Of a stretch of 64,000 bases of DNA, positions 39,267 through 47,878 are shown one piece after another. The stretch's first letter is position 1; each line of letters starts with the position of its first letter. Source of the DNA: Methylopila capsulata (GTDB lineage: Bacteria; Pseudomonadota; Alphaproteobacteria; Rhizobiales; Methylopilaceae); NCBI RefSeq assembly GCF_016907975.1, contig NZ_JAFBCY010000001.1:434001-498000 (forward strand). The letters are read 5' to 3'. The notes beneath the pieces were generated by a model. The model did no database searches, had not been told where the DNA came from, and was given only the letters and a program-made list of their open reading frames with translations. A program made the position numbers and the translations under genes.

Positions 39267-40990
39267 GAGCGTGCTCCGATCACGAGGCGATGCGTCAATG
39301 CAGGAAGGCGGATGAGAACGGTGGTGCCCGAGGCGCGGCCCGGCGAAGCCGTGCGGCTGTCGATTGTGATGGTCCCCTGGTGGCGCTCGACCACCCAGCG
39401 CGCCAGCGCGAGACCGATGCCGAAGCCGGATCCCTCCCGCTCGGACCCGCCGCGGTAGAACCGCTCGAACACGTGAGGAAGATCGTCCGCGGGAATCCCC
39501 TCGCCGTCGTCCGAGACCGCGATGGTGACGGCCCCGTCCGAATCGATCCCGCCGATGAGGCGGACCGTGCCGCCATAGGCGGTGTGGCGCAACGCGTTGG
39601 CGATCAGCGCCTCCACCACCTGGCGCAGCCAGTCGGCGTCGGCCTCGACCTGCAGATCGAAGAGCGGCAGCTCGGCGGCGAGCGCCACGCCCCGGGCGCG
39701 GGCGCTGGGCTCAAGGCTGGCGCGGGCGGTGGTGATCAGGTCGTTCACCGAGAGCGGCTCAAGCTCAAGTTCGAGCTGTCCGCTTTCCGAACGCGCGACC
39801 CTCAGCAGGTCCTCGACCCGCCGGTGCAGGCCCTTGGCGCGCCCCCTGATCTTGGTCAGCGCCGCGGTCAGGTCTTCGACCCCGCCCTTGGTGCGCAGCG
39901 TCACATCCGCCTCGCCCAGGATGACCGTCAACGGCGTGCGAAGCTCGTGGCTGACGTCCGTGAAGAAGCGGCGGCGCGCACGGTCGGCGTCCGTCAGCCG
40001 CTCGTTCGCGCCCCGCAGTTCCGCCGTGCGCTCGTCCACGATCTCCTGAAGCCGCGCCTGCGCCTCGATCAGCCGGCGTTCGCGCCGGGCGAGCTGCGCG
40101 GCCATGCGGTTGAAGCGCATCATGGCGAGACTGAGCTCGTCGTGACCCCGCACCTTCAGCCGGATGCCGCTTTCGCCGCGGGCGATCTCTCCGGCCGCGG
40201 CGGCGACGTCGGAGATGCGCGAGACCAGCGGTCGCGCGATGGCGCGGTAGAGCACGAAGGCGAGCAAGGCCGCGAGCCCGGCGGCGATCGCCGCGCCCGG
40301 CACCAGCGCGGAGCGCAAGCCCGCCATCGCGGCCTCCGCCTCGCGGGCGGTGGCGCGCTCCTCGCCGATCGCCTGGGACAGTCCCGGGCCGAAGCTCGCG
40401 GCGAAACTGTCGAGGGCGACGCGCAGACGCTCCACGTTGCCGCCCTGCCCGTCCCGCGCGTCGCGGATCGACTGCAGGGCCTGACGATCGAGAAAGTCGA
40501 ATCGGCCGCGCATCTGCGCGAACACGCGGCTGCGGGCCGCGACCATCGTCGCGCCCTGCTCGTCCCTCGCCCTCGCCACTGCGCGCGCGAGTTCCTCGTC
40601 GAGCCGGACGAAGGTCTCCTGCACCCGCTTGCGCGGCAACGACAGCCGGTCGGGCTGGCCTTGCGATTCCGTGGTCTGAAGCGCGACGAGCGCGTAGTCG
40701 CCCACCCGCCCTGAGATCGCCGACAGAAGCTCGAGCCGGCGCTGCGCGGAGGCGAGCTCCTCCACATGATCGTCCGCCACTTTGAACGTGAGGGCGACCG
40801 CCAGCCCAGCCGCCGCGGTCGTCAGCACCGCCGTCGCGAGCAGCAGGGCCATGCGGACCCGAAGCGATCTGAAGATCGAGCGCCACATCCGGCGGACGCC
40901 TTCTGGAGAGCCGTCGGCGCGGGGCCGCCGGCGGTCCGGGGGAGCGATGGGACGGGGCGCGGACGCCTCCGTCCCTGTGGAACGCGTCAC
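39263..40990 (-). CDS. membrane-bound sensor histidine kinase
   Basis: A 575-residue kinase partner of the OmpR-type regulator. The GTG at 40990 has GGAG nine bases upstream; ATG 40888 (MWRSIFRSLRVRMALLL) is an equally credible start and removes a proline-rich lead. Two membrane helices (about residues 47-69 and 229-248) enclose a roughly 160-residue helical periplasmic sensor. A HAMP domain follows, then coiled coil, HisKA with FTDVSHELRTPLTVILGEAD and an ATPase domain (VEALIANALRHT, DDGEGIP, GFGIGLALARWV). The signal is unknown. Confidence 0.92.
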   Translation of the reverse strand: MTRSTGTEASAPRPIAPPDRRRPRADGSPEGVRRMWRSIFRSLRVRMALLLATAVLTTAAAGLAVALTFKVADDHVEELASAQRRLELLSAISGRVGDYALVALQTTESQGQPDRLSLPRKRVQETFVRLDEELARAVARARDEQGATMVAARSRVFAQMRGRFDFLDRQALQSIRDARDGQGGNVERLRVALDSFAASFGPGLSQAIGEERATAREAEAAMAGLRSALVPGAAIAAGLAALLAFVLYRAIARPLVSRISDVAAAAGEIARGESGIRLKVRGHDELSLAMMRFNRMAAQLARRERRLIEAQARLQEIVDERTAELRGANERLTDADRARRRFFTDVSHELRTPLTVILGEADVTLRTKGGVEDLTAALTKIRGRAKGLHRRVEDLLRVARSESGQLELELEPLSVNDLITTARASLEPSARARGVALAAELPLFDLQVEADADWLRQVVEALIANALRHTAYGGTVRLIGGIDSDGAVTIAVSDDGEGIPADDLPHVFERFYRGGSEREGSGFGIGLALARWVVERHQGTITIDSRTASPGRASGTTVLIRLPALTHRLVIGARS

Positions 40991-40991
40991 T

Positions 40992-41249
40992 TTACTTGGC
41001 TCCGAGCGCCTTCTTGGCGTCGGCGACGGCGTCGAGGCACTCGTCGTATTCCTTTTCGCCCTTCTCGCGCTTCGCGACCCGCAGAGCGGTCTTGAGCGCG
41101 TCGGCGACGGGGGCCGGATGGGTCTTGGCCTGCTCGGCCTCGATCATCACAATCCCCTCGTCGCACTTGGAAGCGTCGTCGGCGTAGGCGGCGCCCGCGC
41201 CGAGCGTCATCGCCGCGATCGTCGCGGCCAGAGCCGTCATTCTCGTCAT
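40992..41249 (-). CDS. small exported protein
   Basis: An 85-residue protein with a signal peptide (TALAATIAAMTLGAGAAYADD, cleavage near residue 24) and a charged helical mature part of about 60 residues with two cysteines (SKCDEG and DECLDAV). They could form one disulfide bracing two helices. It ends one base before the kinase GTG, so the two are probably co-transcribed. I do not recognise the family. Confidence 0.7.
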   Translation of the reverse strand: MTRMTALAATIAAMTLGAGAAYADDASKCDEGIVMIEAEQAKTHPAPVADALKTALRVAKREKGEKEYDECLDAVADAKKALGAK

Positions 41250-41307
41250 GCCAGTGGTTCCTTCCCTCTCGCAAATCGGCGCTTGGCGCGCCTTGTTCTG
41301 AGCGCCC

Positions 41308-41745
41308 TCACGGCTTGACCTTGAAGGTTCCCGTCATGCCGCGGGATTCGAGGCCGTCGATCCACCATTTGAAGTCGCCGGGACGAATCACGACGAATTC
41401 GATGCGGATCGCGCCGGCGTCGTCCCACTCCAGATGGTGCGGCGCGCCGGGTCCGTGGATCTCGAGGTGGTTGATCACGATCTGGTTGATCCAGATGTGG
41501 CGAAACAACTCCGGCGAGAAGAACTTGTACTCCTTGCCGCCCTTGGAGACGATGTCGAGCTGGTACGCTTTGCCCGACTCGAGTTCGTAGTCTTTCTGGC
41601 TTACGGCGTAGTCGCTGCCGTTCTCCTCGCCGAGGACAAGATCCGGAAGCGTCGTCCGGCCCTTGGCGAGGTCCACCGCGCCCGCCGGCGCAGCCGCGAG
41701 GCCGAAGGCGATCGCAGCCGCCGCAGCGGCCAATCTCTTGAGCAT
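41308..41745 (-). CDS. exported protein, possibly cupredoxin-like
   Basis: A 145-residue exported protein with signal RLAAAAAAIAFGLAAAPAGA (cleavage near residue 23). The mature part is beta-rich with several histidines (FRHIWINQIVINHLEIHGPGAPHHLEWDD) and a C-terminal RGMTGTFKVKP. The fold pattern recalls small cupredoxins, and RGMTG could supply a Met ligand, but no cysteine is present, so a type-1 copper site cannot be complete. It heads the leftward group of small exported protein, kinase and regulator. A periplasmic role tied to quinoprotein oxidation is speculative. The 293 bases upstream (41746-42038) hold an AT-rich end but no gene that I can support. Confidence 0.7.
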   Translation of the reverse strand: MLKRLAAAAAAIAFGLAAAPAGAVDLAKGRTTLPDLVLGEENGSDYAVSQKDYELESGKAYQLDIVSKGGKEYKFFSPELFRHIWINQIVINHLEIHGPGAPHHLEWDDAGAIRIEFVVIRPGDFKWWIDGLESRGMTGTFKVKP

Positions 41746-42038
41746 CGTTCTCTCCGCGTTGGTCCGCTTGAGACGCGGACATGTCGTTGGGATCCAAGAT
41801 CCGTCGCCAAGACCGGAGACGAAACGTCACCCTTCCACGGAGGCCCGACGCGCCGCGCCGCCCGGATAGCTGCATCCCACGCCACGACGTCGTCGGTCGA
41901 AAGACCAAGACGCCATAACGGCGGGGCGCAGCATCGAGCGTGTCCCGTCCCAGTCTTGGACTACAAGACTAACCACGAGAAATAACGTCGTCCACTCTTC
42001 TAAGTATTATTCTTTTCTTATGATGAAGAGCTTACGGC

Positions 42039-42263
42039 TCAGTTTGCGCCGATCTTGCGGTCGAGCGCCGCCGCGCGCGACGCACGGCCGCACTGCCACC
42101 GCGCGACGCGCCAGTCGGGGTTGGTCTCGGACCATTCCGCGATCACGGGAACGGCGCCGGCCATGCACATGCGGGGATCGGTCAGTTCATAACCGACCGC
42201 GACATGCTCTTCGCGGCAGGTGTCCGGGGACGCAAGAAGGCACACCATAAGGACGAGATCCAT
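42039..42263 (-). CDS. small conserved protein of Hyphomicrobiales, unknown function
   Basis: A 74-residue protein beginning MDLVLMVCLLASPDTCREEHV. The sequence pattern (four Cys: VCLL, DTCREE, RMCMAG, WQCGRAS; then NPDWRVARW) matches a short protein that I recall as common in this order, usually unannotated. The N-terminal segment may be a short signal. No other function can be assigned. It is isolated between the exported protein gene and fae. Confidence 0.65.
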   Translation of the reverse strand: MDLVLMVCLLASPDTCREEHVAVGYELTDPRMCMAGAVPVIAEWSETNPDWRVARWQCGRASRAAALDRKIGAN

Positions 42264-42648
42264 CGCTCAGGCTCCCTTTGGGGGCGGCGCGCCACAGCGC
42301 CGCCCTACGCGCGGGAAACCCAAGAGGGTCCCCCTCGGAAACCTCAGTCTACGCTTATTATTTTGCGTTGCAACAACGACATGCTGCAACGCGATGACAG
42401 TTGGCGGGCGATTTCCGGCTCCGTCGAAGCGGCAGGTCGTCGCGTGCGGCATATGGGGCGCTCCCTAAGAAGCGCTTGCGGTCGCCGGGAAGTCCCGACT
42501 AGTGTGCGCGCCGCATGCCCCTGCATGGCGCTATCGGGTCAACCGGTTCGGCTCCCACCGAACGCAGACGCAAAGATAGCCTAGGGCATCGGTCGGCGCG
42601 CCCATTGGGGGCGCCGGCTACACCATGGCTTAACCTGGGAGGATGCTT
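42264..42648. promoter_or_regulatory. upstream region of fae with an inverted repeat
   Basis: A 385-base gap without a supported gene. It contains GCGTTGCA at 42365-42372 and its exact complement TGCAACGC at 42385-42392, with centres 20 bases apart, directly after an AT-rich stretch (TTATTATTTTGCG). This could be an operator for the strongly regulated fae promoter. The remainder shows no clear promoter hexamers or RNA structure. Confidence 0.5.
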
Positions 42649-43161
42649 ATGGCGAAGATCACCAAGACCCTGATCGGCGAGTCGCTCGTCGGCGACGGCA
42701 ACGAGGTCGCTCACATCGACCTGATCATTGGACCGCGCGGCTCGACCGCCGAGTCGGCGTTCGTGAACGCTCTGACCAACAACAAGGACGGCTTCACCTC
42801 GCTCCTCGCGGTGGTGACCCCCAACCTGCTGGCCAAGCCGAACACGATCCTGTTCAACAAGGTCACCATCAAGGACGCCCGTCAGGCCGTCCAGATGTTT
42901 GGCCCGGCGCAGTACGGCGTCGCCAAGGCTGTCGTCGACTGCGTCGCCGACGGCACGATCCCCGAGGACGAAGCCGACGACCTGTTCATTTCGGTCGGCG
43001 TGTTCATCCACTGGGAAGCTGCTGACGACGCCAAGATTCAGCAGTACAACTACGAAGCGACCAAGGAAGCCCTCAAGCGCGCCGTCGCCGGCGAGCCGAA
43101 GGCCAAGGACGTCGTCGCCCAGTCGGCGACTGCGAAGCACCCCTTCGCTTCGAACGCGTAG
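42649..43161 (+). CDS. fae: formaldehyde-activating enzyme
   Basis: A 170-residue enzyme, the same length as characterised Fae, which condenses formaldehyde with tetrahydromethanopterin to methylene-H4MPT, the first detoxification and oxidation step in many methylotrophs. GGGAGG lies six bases before ATG 42649, which decides against the ATG two codons earlier. Diagnostic sequence is [18 protein letters not shown] with the conserved catalytic histidine (H22), [35 protein letters not shown] and [14 protein letters not shown]. It is single-gene with its own promoter and two terminators downstream, in keeping with very high expression. Strong evidence for methylotrophic metabolism. Confidence 0.97.
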   Translation: MAKITKTLIGESLVGDGNEVAHIDLIIGPRGSTAESAFVNALTNNKDGFTSLLAVVTPNLLAKPNTILFNKVTIKDARQAVQMFGPAQYGVAKAVVDCVADGTIPEDEADDLFISVGVFIHWEAADDAKIQQYNYEATKEALKRAVAGEPKAKDVVAQSATAKHPFASNA

Positions 43162-43264
43162 AGCGGAAACCACCCTGGACAGACTCCGCCTGCAGCAAAG
43201 CCTCCAGGCCTGCTCCAGCGGTTGGCCGCGATCTTATTTGGTAAATAAGTAAGACTGACGGCGA

Positions 43265-43302
43265 CGGCTCGAAGCGCAAGCTTCGGGCCGTTTCCTTCTT
43301 CT
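43265..43302 (+). terminator. terminator after fae
   Basis: The stem CGGCTCGAAGC, loop GCAA, GCTTCGGGCCG (one T-G wobble), is followed by a pyrimidine tract TTTCCTTCTTCT. It lies about 100 bases after the fae stop. Confidence 0.7.
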
Positions 43303-43342
43303 GACGCTCGCCGCGGCGCTGACGCGTCCCGGCGGTTCCACG

Positions 43343-43378
43343 AAAAAGGCCCCCGACGTTTCGCCGGGGGCCTTTTTT
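43343..43378. terminator. bidirectional Rho-independent terminator between fae and the FadL-type gene
   Basis: AAAAAGGCCCCCG pairs with CGGGGGCCTTTTT around a nine-base loop. The A-run on one side and T-run on the other allow it to end transcripts from both converging genes. Confidence 0.95.
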
Positions 43379-43400
43379 AGTCTCGGGCGTCTGATCCGTC

Positions 43401-44714
43401 TCAGTACTTCGTGACGAGCACGGGAGCGGCTTCGCCGCCGAACTTGTAGCGCACGGAGGCGGAGACGATGTGGACGTTGGACTTCGAGGTCGCCTCAAAA
43501 TTGAACGGCAGCGGGGCCGGCAGTTCGACGTCGATCTTGGACCGGCCGGGCACGAACACGTAGGAGTAGCCGAGGTCGAACGACAGCCGGTCGGAATAGT
43601 TGTAGGCGCCGCCCGCCGACAGCCACCACCGGTCGTCGTCCGGCAAGCGGACGTCGCGGTTTTTGTTGGTGATCGGCGAGAGTTCGTAGCCGACGCCGGC
43701 CCGCCCCGTGAACTGCGGCGAGAAGGCGTACTCCGCGCCGGCCGAGAAGAACCATCCGTCCTCGTACTCGAACGGGAGCGAGGTCAACGTCGCGCCGCCG
43801 TTACGCGCCTTGACGTTGATCGTGCCCAGACGGCTCCAGTTGGTCCATTCGACGCCGCCCAGGATCGTGAGGTCCGGCGTGATCGCCTGCCGCACGCCGA
43901 CGGAGACCGTCTCCGGCAGGGTGACGTCGGCGTCGATCTTCGAATCGCCCTCCGGCGTCTTGAGCTTGCCTTCGAGCTTGTGCTTGATCGCCGAACGGAA
44001 GCCGACGCCGATCGACGTTCCCTCCGCGGGCGTCACCGTGAAGCCTGCGGTGAAGCCGAAGCCCACGTCGTCCCCGGTCAGCGTGGCGGACGGCGACGTC
44101 GGCAGCAGGCCGGTCGCGCGCCGCAGCCGGATGTCGAAGTACTGGATCTGCACGCCGCCGGCGATCGACAGCCAATCGGTGAGCGTCACGCCCAGCGTCG
44201 GCGAAACATTGACGGACATGACCTTCGACGAGCGGGCCAGAACCTGCCCGCCCCACGCCCCGTGCGGGTCCGTCACCAAACCGAAGGGGGACGTGACGGC
44301 CAGACCGACGGCGACCTTGTCGCTGATGCGATAGGCGTTGTAGCCGGCGGCCAGGAGCGCGCCCTGCCCGATGTCGCCTGAGTCGCCCGTGGCGCCGGTT
44401 CCGCCGGTCACGGCGCCGATGTTCCTCCTGGTCGCGTCGCTGACGTCGATCTTCGACGACGGGAACACGCCGGTGACGTGCTGCTCGCTTTGGAAGGTCG
44501 TGACCTGGTTCACGACCGCCGGGTTCCAGAACATGCCCGAAATCGAGTCGCCGCCGCCCGCCGCCATGCCGGCGAAGGACATGCCCTGCCCGGTCGCGCT
44601 CTGCTCGCGGAGGCCGAACGCGCCAGCCATTGCGCTCGACGAGGCGCCCGCAAGGAGCGCTGCGGCGACGCTCGCCATGACGATGCGCCTGTGGCGGATA
44701 GGGGTCACGACCAT
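43401..44714 (-). CDS. FadL/OmpP1-family outer-membrane transport protein
   Basis: A 437-residue beta-barrel protein for passage of hydrophobic molecules such as fatty acids or hydrocarbons. ATG 44714 has GAGGAA at a good distance; ATG 44720 overlaps that site and is less likely. The signal peptide ends near SSSAMAGAF, and the mature N-terminus GAFGLREQSATGQGMSFAGMAAGG is the hatch signature of FadL proteins, followed by MFWNPAVV. Strands continue to a C-terminal SASVRYKFG. Inside are VKARNGG and DDRWWLSAGGAYNYSDRLSFDLGYSYVF. It has no operon partners, and its ligand is unknown. Confidence 0.92.
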   Translation of the reverse strand: MVVTPIRHRRIVMASVAAALLAGASSSAMAGAFGLREQSATGQGMSFAGMAAGGGDSISGMFWNPAVVNQVTTFQSEQHVTGVFPSSKIDVSDATRRNIGAVTGGTGATGDSGDIGQGALLAAGYNAYRISDKVAVGLAVTSPFGLVTDPHGAWGGQVLARSSKVMSVNVSPTLGVTLTDWLSIAGGVQIQYFDIRLRRATGLLPTSPSATLTGDDVGFGFTAGFTVTPAEGTSIGVGFRSAIKHKLEGKLKTPEGDSKIDADVTLPETVSVGVRQAITPDLTILGGVEWTNWSRLGTINVKARNGGATLTSLPFEYEDGWFFSAGAEYAFSPQFTGRAGVGYELSPITNKNRDVRLPDDDRWWLSAGGAYNYSDRLSFDLGYSYVFVPGRSKIDVELPAPLPFNFEATSKSNVHIVSASVRYKFGGEAAPVLVTKY

Positions 44715-45016
44715 GAGCATTTCCTCGACGTAGGGCCGACCCTGCGAAAGAGCCGGTCGTTGATTCCGTCTCGCTGGACGGTGTTGGTCGAGCGTGACGC
44801 GGTCGATTCCAACGGACAACTATCGCGCTCTATTTTCGCCGCGGTTTCGCCGCAGGAGTGGCAAGCGAGCACCACATTTCGCCCGCCTCGAACGTTTCGC
44901 TGTCGAAAGTCTAAGGCTGCGGCGCTATTGCTTGCCGCCGCGCGGCTCCAGCCGCATGATCCGCGCGCAAAAGTTCAGGCGACGCACAACGCGCGCTGAT
45001 GAAATGAGGAGACGTC
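44715..45016. promoter_or_regulatory. divergent intergenic region
   Basis: 302 bases between the leftward FadL-type gene and the rightward FAH-family gene; it must contain both promoters. I see no open frame with coding character, no strong hairpin and no recognisable sigma-70 hexamers. Only the ribosome site TGAGGAGA before the gene at 45017 is clear. Confidence 0.4.
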
Positions 45017-45865
45017 ATGAAGCTTGTGCGATTCGGTCCCGCAGGCGCTGAGAAGCCCGGCATCATCGACAAGGACGGCGCGATCCGCGACCTGAGCGGG
45101 ATCGTTCCCGACATCGCCGGCGAGGCGCTGACCGTCGCCGGGCTCGACAAGATCCGCGCGGTCGATCCCGCCTCTCTTCCGCTCGCGCCCGCAGGCGCTC
45201 GGCTCGGGCCGTGCGTCGGCGGCGTTCGCCATTTCGTCGCGGTCGGCCTGAACTACGTCGACCACGCCCACGAAACCGGCCTTCCCATTCCGGAGGAGCC
45301 GATCCTGTTCAACAAGGCTCCGAACTGCATCGTCGGCCCCAACGACGACGTCGTCCTGCCCAAGACCCACCAGAAGGTGGACTGGGAGGTCGAGATCGCC
45401 TTCGTCATCGGCGACAGGGCGGAAAACGTCGCGAAGGACGGCGCGCTCTCCCACGTCGCCGGCGTTTGCATCTGCAACGACGTCTCGGAGCGCCACTTCC
45501 AGGTGGAGCGCGGCGGCCAGTGGATGAAGGGCAAGGGTTGCCCGACCTTCGGCCCGCTCGGACCCTGGCTCGTCACGCTCGACGAGATCCCGGATCTTCA
45601 GAACCTCGGCATGTGGCTGGACGTGAACGGCAAGCGGAAGCAGACCGGCTCGACGTCGACGATGATCTTCGACATCCAACATCTCGTCAGCTACATCAGC
45701 GACTTCGTCACGCTGGACCCCGGCGACGTCGTCACCACCGGCACGCCTCCCGGCGTCGGCATGGGCATGAAGCCGCCGCAGTACCTCAAGGCCGGCGACG
45801 TCGTGAGCCTCGGCATCGATCTTCTGGGCGAGCAGCGCCAGACCGTCGTCCCCTACGGCGGCTGA
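45017..45865 (+). CDS. fumarylacetoacetate hydrolase (FAH) family protein
   Basis: A 282-residue enzyme of the FAH superfamily, with ATGAGGAGACGTC before the ATG. The N-terminal cap (MKLVRFGPAGAEKPGIID) and catalytic domain motifs are complete: GLNYVDHAHETG, LFNKAPNCIVGPNDDV, VDWEVEIAFVIG with the metal-binding glutamates, CNDVSERHFQ and GDVVTTGTPPGVGMGM. Relatives include ureidoglycolate lyase and 2-hydroxyhepta-2,4-diene-1,7-dioate isomerase/decarboxylase. There are no neighbouring genes of either pathway, so the reaction stays open. Confidence 0.9.
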   Translation: MKLVRFGPAGAEKPGIIDKDGAIRDLSGIVPDIAGEALTVAGLDKIRAVDPASLPLAPAGARLGPCVGGVRHFVAVGLNYVDHAHETGLPIPEEPILFNKAPNCIVGPNDDVVLPKTHQKVDWEVEIAFVIGDRAENVAKDGALSHVAGVCICNDVSERHFQVERGGQWMKGKGCPTFGPLGPWLVTLDEIPDLQNLGMWLDVNGKRKQTGSTSTMIFDIQHLVSYISDFVTLDPGDVVTTGTPPGVGMGMKPPQYLKAGDVVSLGIDLLGEQRQTVVPYGG

Positions 45866-45994
45866 CCCCGGCGACGTCGGCGACAGCGGTATCTGCTGTG
45901 TCGCCGGCGCGTCATGCGTGAGCACTAGTTTCCACGGCGCTTGAATGAATCGACGCCCGTCGCTCAGACGGGCGCGAGCGCATGGGGACACATC

Positions 45995-47794
45995 ATGACG
46001 GCCTATTCGGTCGCGACCGGCGACACGCTCGCCGCGCGCCTCACCATGGCGGGCGGCGACACGCTGCAGGTCGACGGAACCTTTTCGGTCGCGACCAACG
46101 CCCAGACCGTGCGGTTCTCGACCGCGCCGGACGGCGCCGAGATCCACAACGACGGCCTGATCGAGAACACGGCCTCGGGCGGCCGCGCCATCCGATTCGA
46201 GACGGCCGTCGGCTCGGATCTGACCGCTCTCATCGACAACGAAGGCCGCATCCTCGCCGTTGACGACGCGATCCAGATCCAGGCGGGAACGGTGAGCGCC
46301 GGCACGCTGACGATCACAAACGGCGTCCACGGAAAGATCATTTCCGCGGAAGGTCAGGCCCTCGATCTGGCGTCCGCCAGCGGGGAGTTCCTCGCCGACA
46401 TCGACAACGCCGGCTCGCTGGCGTCGCGGATCTCCGACGGCGTCCGGATCGCCGGCGGCACACAGCTCGTCAACAGCGGCGCGATCCGCGGCGGCGCCGC
46501 GGCGGGCTACGTTCAGGGCGCGGACGGCGTGCAGATCGAGGACGGAGCGGGCGGGCTCGTCTTCAACGCCTCGGGCGGCGTCATCGTCGGCGACCGTCAC
46601 GGGATCAACGCGGGCGAGGACAGCTCCCTCGGAGCGATCAACGAGGCCGGCGGATCGATCGTGGGCCGGAACGGCTCGGGCATAGGGTCCGACGGCGCGG
46701 GCCTTGTCGTCAACTATGGCATGATCACCGGGTTCTTCGCCGACGCCGCGGGCTCGGACGTCAACGGAACGACGCCCGACAGCGGCCCGGACGGCGTCAA
46801 CGACGGCGATGGCGACGGGATCGATATCGACGGCGAGGCGACGATCCAGAACTACGGCCTCATCCGCGGCCTCGGCGCCGGCGGAACCGGGTCCGACGGC
46901 CTCCCCAACACCGCGGAGGGGATCGCCGCGGGCGGCGGCGACATCACGAACTTCGCCGGAGGAAAGATCTACGGCGCAGGCCTCGGGATTCTCATCGACG
47001 ACAGCTCCCAAGGCGACGCGCCGTTCGAGACCACGATCGAAAACGCCGGCACGATCCAGGGCGGATCGAGCTACGCCATCAAGATCGTCAGCAACCTCGA
47101 CGACGTCGTCATCAACAGCGGACGCATCATCGGCGGCGGCGGAAACGCCATCCTGTTCGGGTCCGGCGACAACGTGCTTGCGATCGACGCCGGGTCCGCC
47201 ATTCGCGGCCTGAGCGACGGCGGCGCCGGCGACGACGCGCTCGACTACTCGCTCTATGGCGCCGGGGCCCGCGTCAATCTGGAGACCGGCCGCGCCGTCG
47301 GGACCGGCGGCGTCACCGCTTTTGAGACGGTCGTGGGGTCCGACTTCGGCGATTCCATCACCGGCGACGCAACGGCGAACACGCTGTTCGGCCAGAACGG
47401 AAACGATCGTCTGTTCGGCGGCGCCGGCGACGACACGATCATCGGCGGAGACGGCGCCGATGTCCTCCGGGGCGACGGCGGCGCGGACACCTTCGCCTTC
47501 GACGTTCTTCCCCTCGTCGACGAACAAGACCGCGTCGTCGATTTCACCCATGGCGAAGACGTCGTCGCCTTCGACTCCAGCGTCTTCACGGCCTTGTCCG
47601 CCGGCGCGCTGACCGAGGACGCATTCACGCTCGGGTCCGAAGCGACGACCCTGGACCAGCGGATCGTCTACGACGCGCGCACGGGGCGTCTTTTCTACGA
47701 CGCGGACGGCTCCGACGAGGCGCAGGCCGCGGTGCTGATCGCCACGCTCACCGGCAAGCCGACGGTCGACGCCTCCGACATCCTGGTGGTGTGA
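45995..47794 (+). CDS. RTX/hemolysin-type calcium-binding protein with beta-helix-like repeats
   Basis: A 599-residue protein without Sec signal, from ATG 45995; a TTG at 45941 would add 18 residues. Residues about 10-450 are a long series of Asn/Gly/Asp-rich repeats of the kind IENAGTIQGG, LVNSGAIRGG and VINSGRIIGG, suggesting a right-handed beta-helix. Residues about 470-510 hold classic RTX nonapeptides (NTLFGQNGNDRLFGGAGDD, IIGGDGADVLRGDGGADTF) that bind calcium after secretion. The end ADTFAFDVLPLVDEQDRVVDFTHGEDVVAF... is the peptidase-M10-like C-terminal type-I secretion region. It is probably secreted by a TolC-dependent ABC exporter; none is encoded nearby. Function may be adhesion or matrix. 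Confidence 0.85.
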   Translation: MTAYSVATGDTLAARLTMAGGDTLQVDGTFSVATNAQTVRFSTAPDGAEIHNDGLIENTASGGRAIRFETAVGSDLTALIDNEGRILAVDDAIQIQAGTVSAGTLTITNGVHGKIISAEGQALDLASASGEFLADIDNAGSLASRISDGVRIAGGTQLVNSGAIRGGAAAGYVQGADGVQIEDGAGGLVFNASGGVIVGDRHGINAGEDSSLGAINEAGGSIVGRNGSGIGSDGAGLVVNYGMITGFFADAAGSDVNGTTPDSGPDGVNDGDGDGIDIDGEATIQNYGLIRGLGAGGTGSDGLPNTAEGIAAGGGDITNFAGGKIYGAGLGILIDDSSQGDAPFETTIENAGTIQGGSSYAIKIVSNLDDVVINSGRIIGGGGNAILFGSGDNVLAIDAGSAIRGLSDGGAGDDALDYSLYGAGARVNLETGRAVGTGGVTAFETVVGSDFGDSITGDATANTLFGQNGNDRLFGGAGDDTIIGGDGADVLRGDGGADTFAFDVLPLVDEQDRVVDFTHGEDVVAFDSSVFTALSAGALTEDAFTLGSEATTLDQRIVYDARTGRLFYDADGSDEAQAAVLIATLTGKPTVDASDILVV

Positions 47795-47809
47795 CGCCAA
47801 CGCCCAGGC

Positions 47810-47833
47810 GGCGGCCGTCGCGCGACGGCCGCC
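47810..47833. terminator. GC-rich hairpin between convergent genes
   Basis: GGCGGCCGTCG and CGACGGCCGCC form an uninterrupted palindrome between the RTX gene and thiD, which converge. There is no T-run, so termination strength is uncertain. Confidence 0.45.
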
Positions 47834-47878
47834 ATCGCACCAACAGGGCGCTGACCGTTCGAGCCTGCGACGGCGAGG

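Noticed and set aside
44975-47800. 941-codon open frame on the minus strand opposite the FAH and RTX genes
   Set aside because: The translation is Asp/Val/Arg/Gly-rich with no family motif and covers two clearly recognisable rightward genes; such long antisense frames are expected from GC-rich third codon positions.
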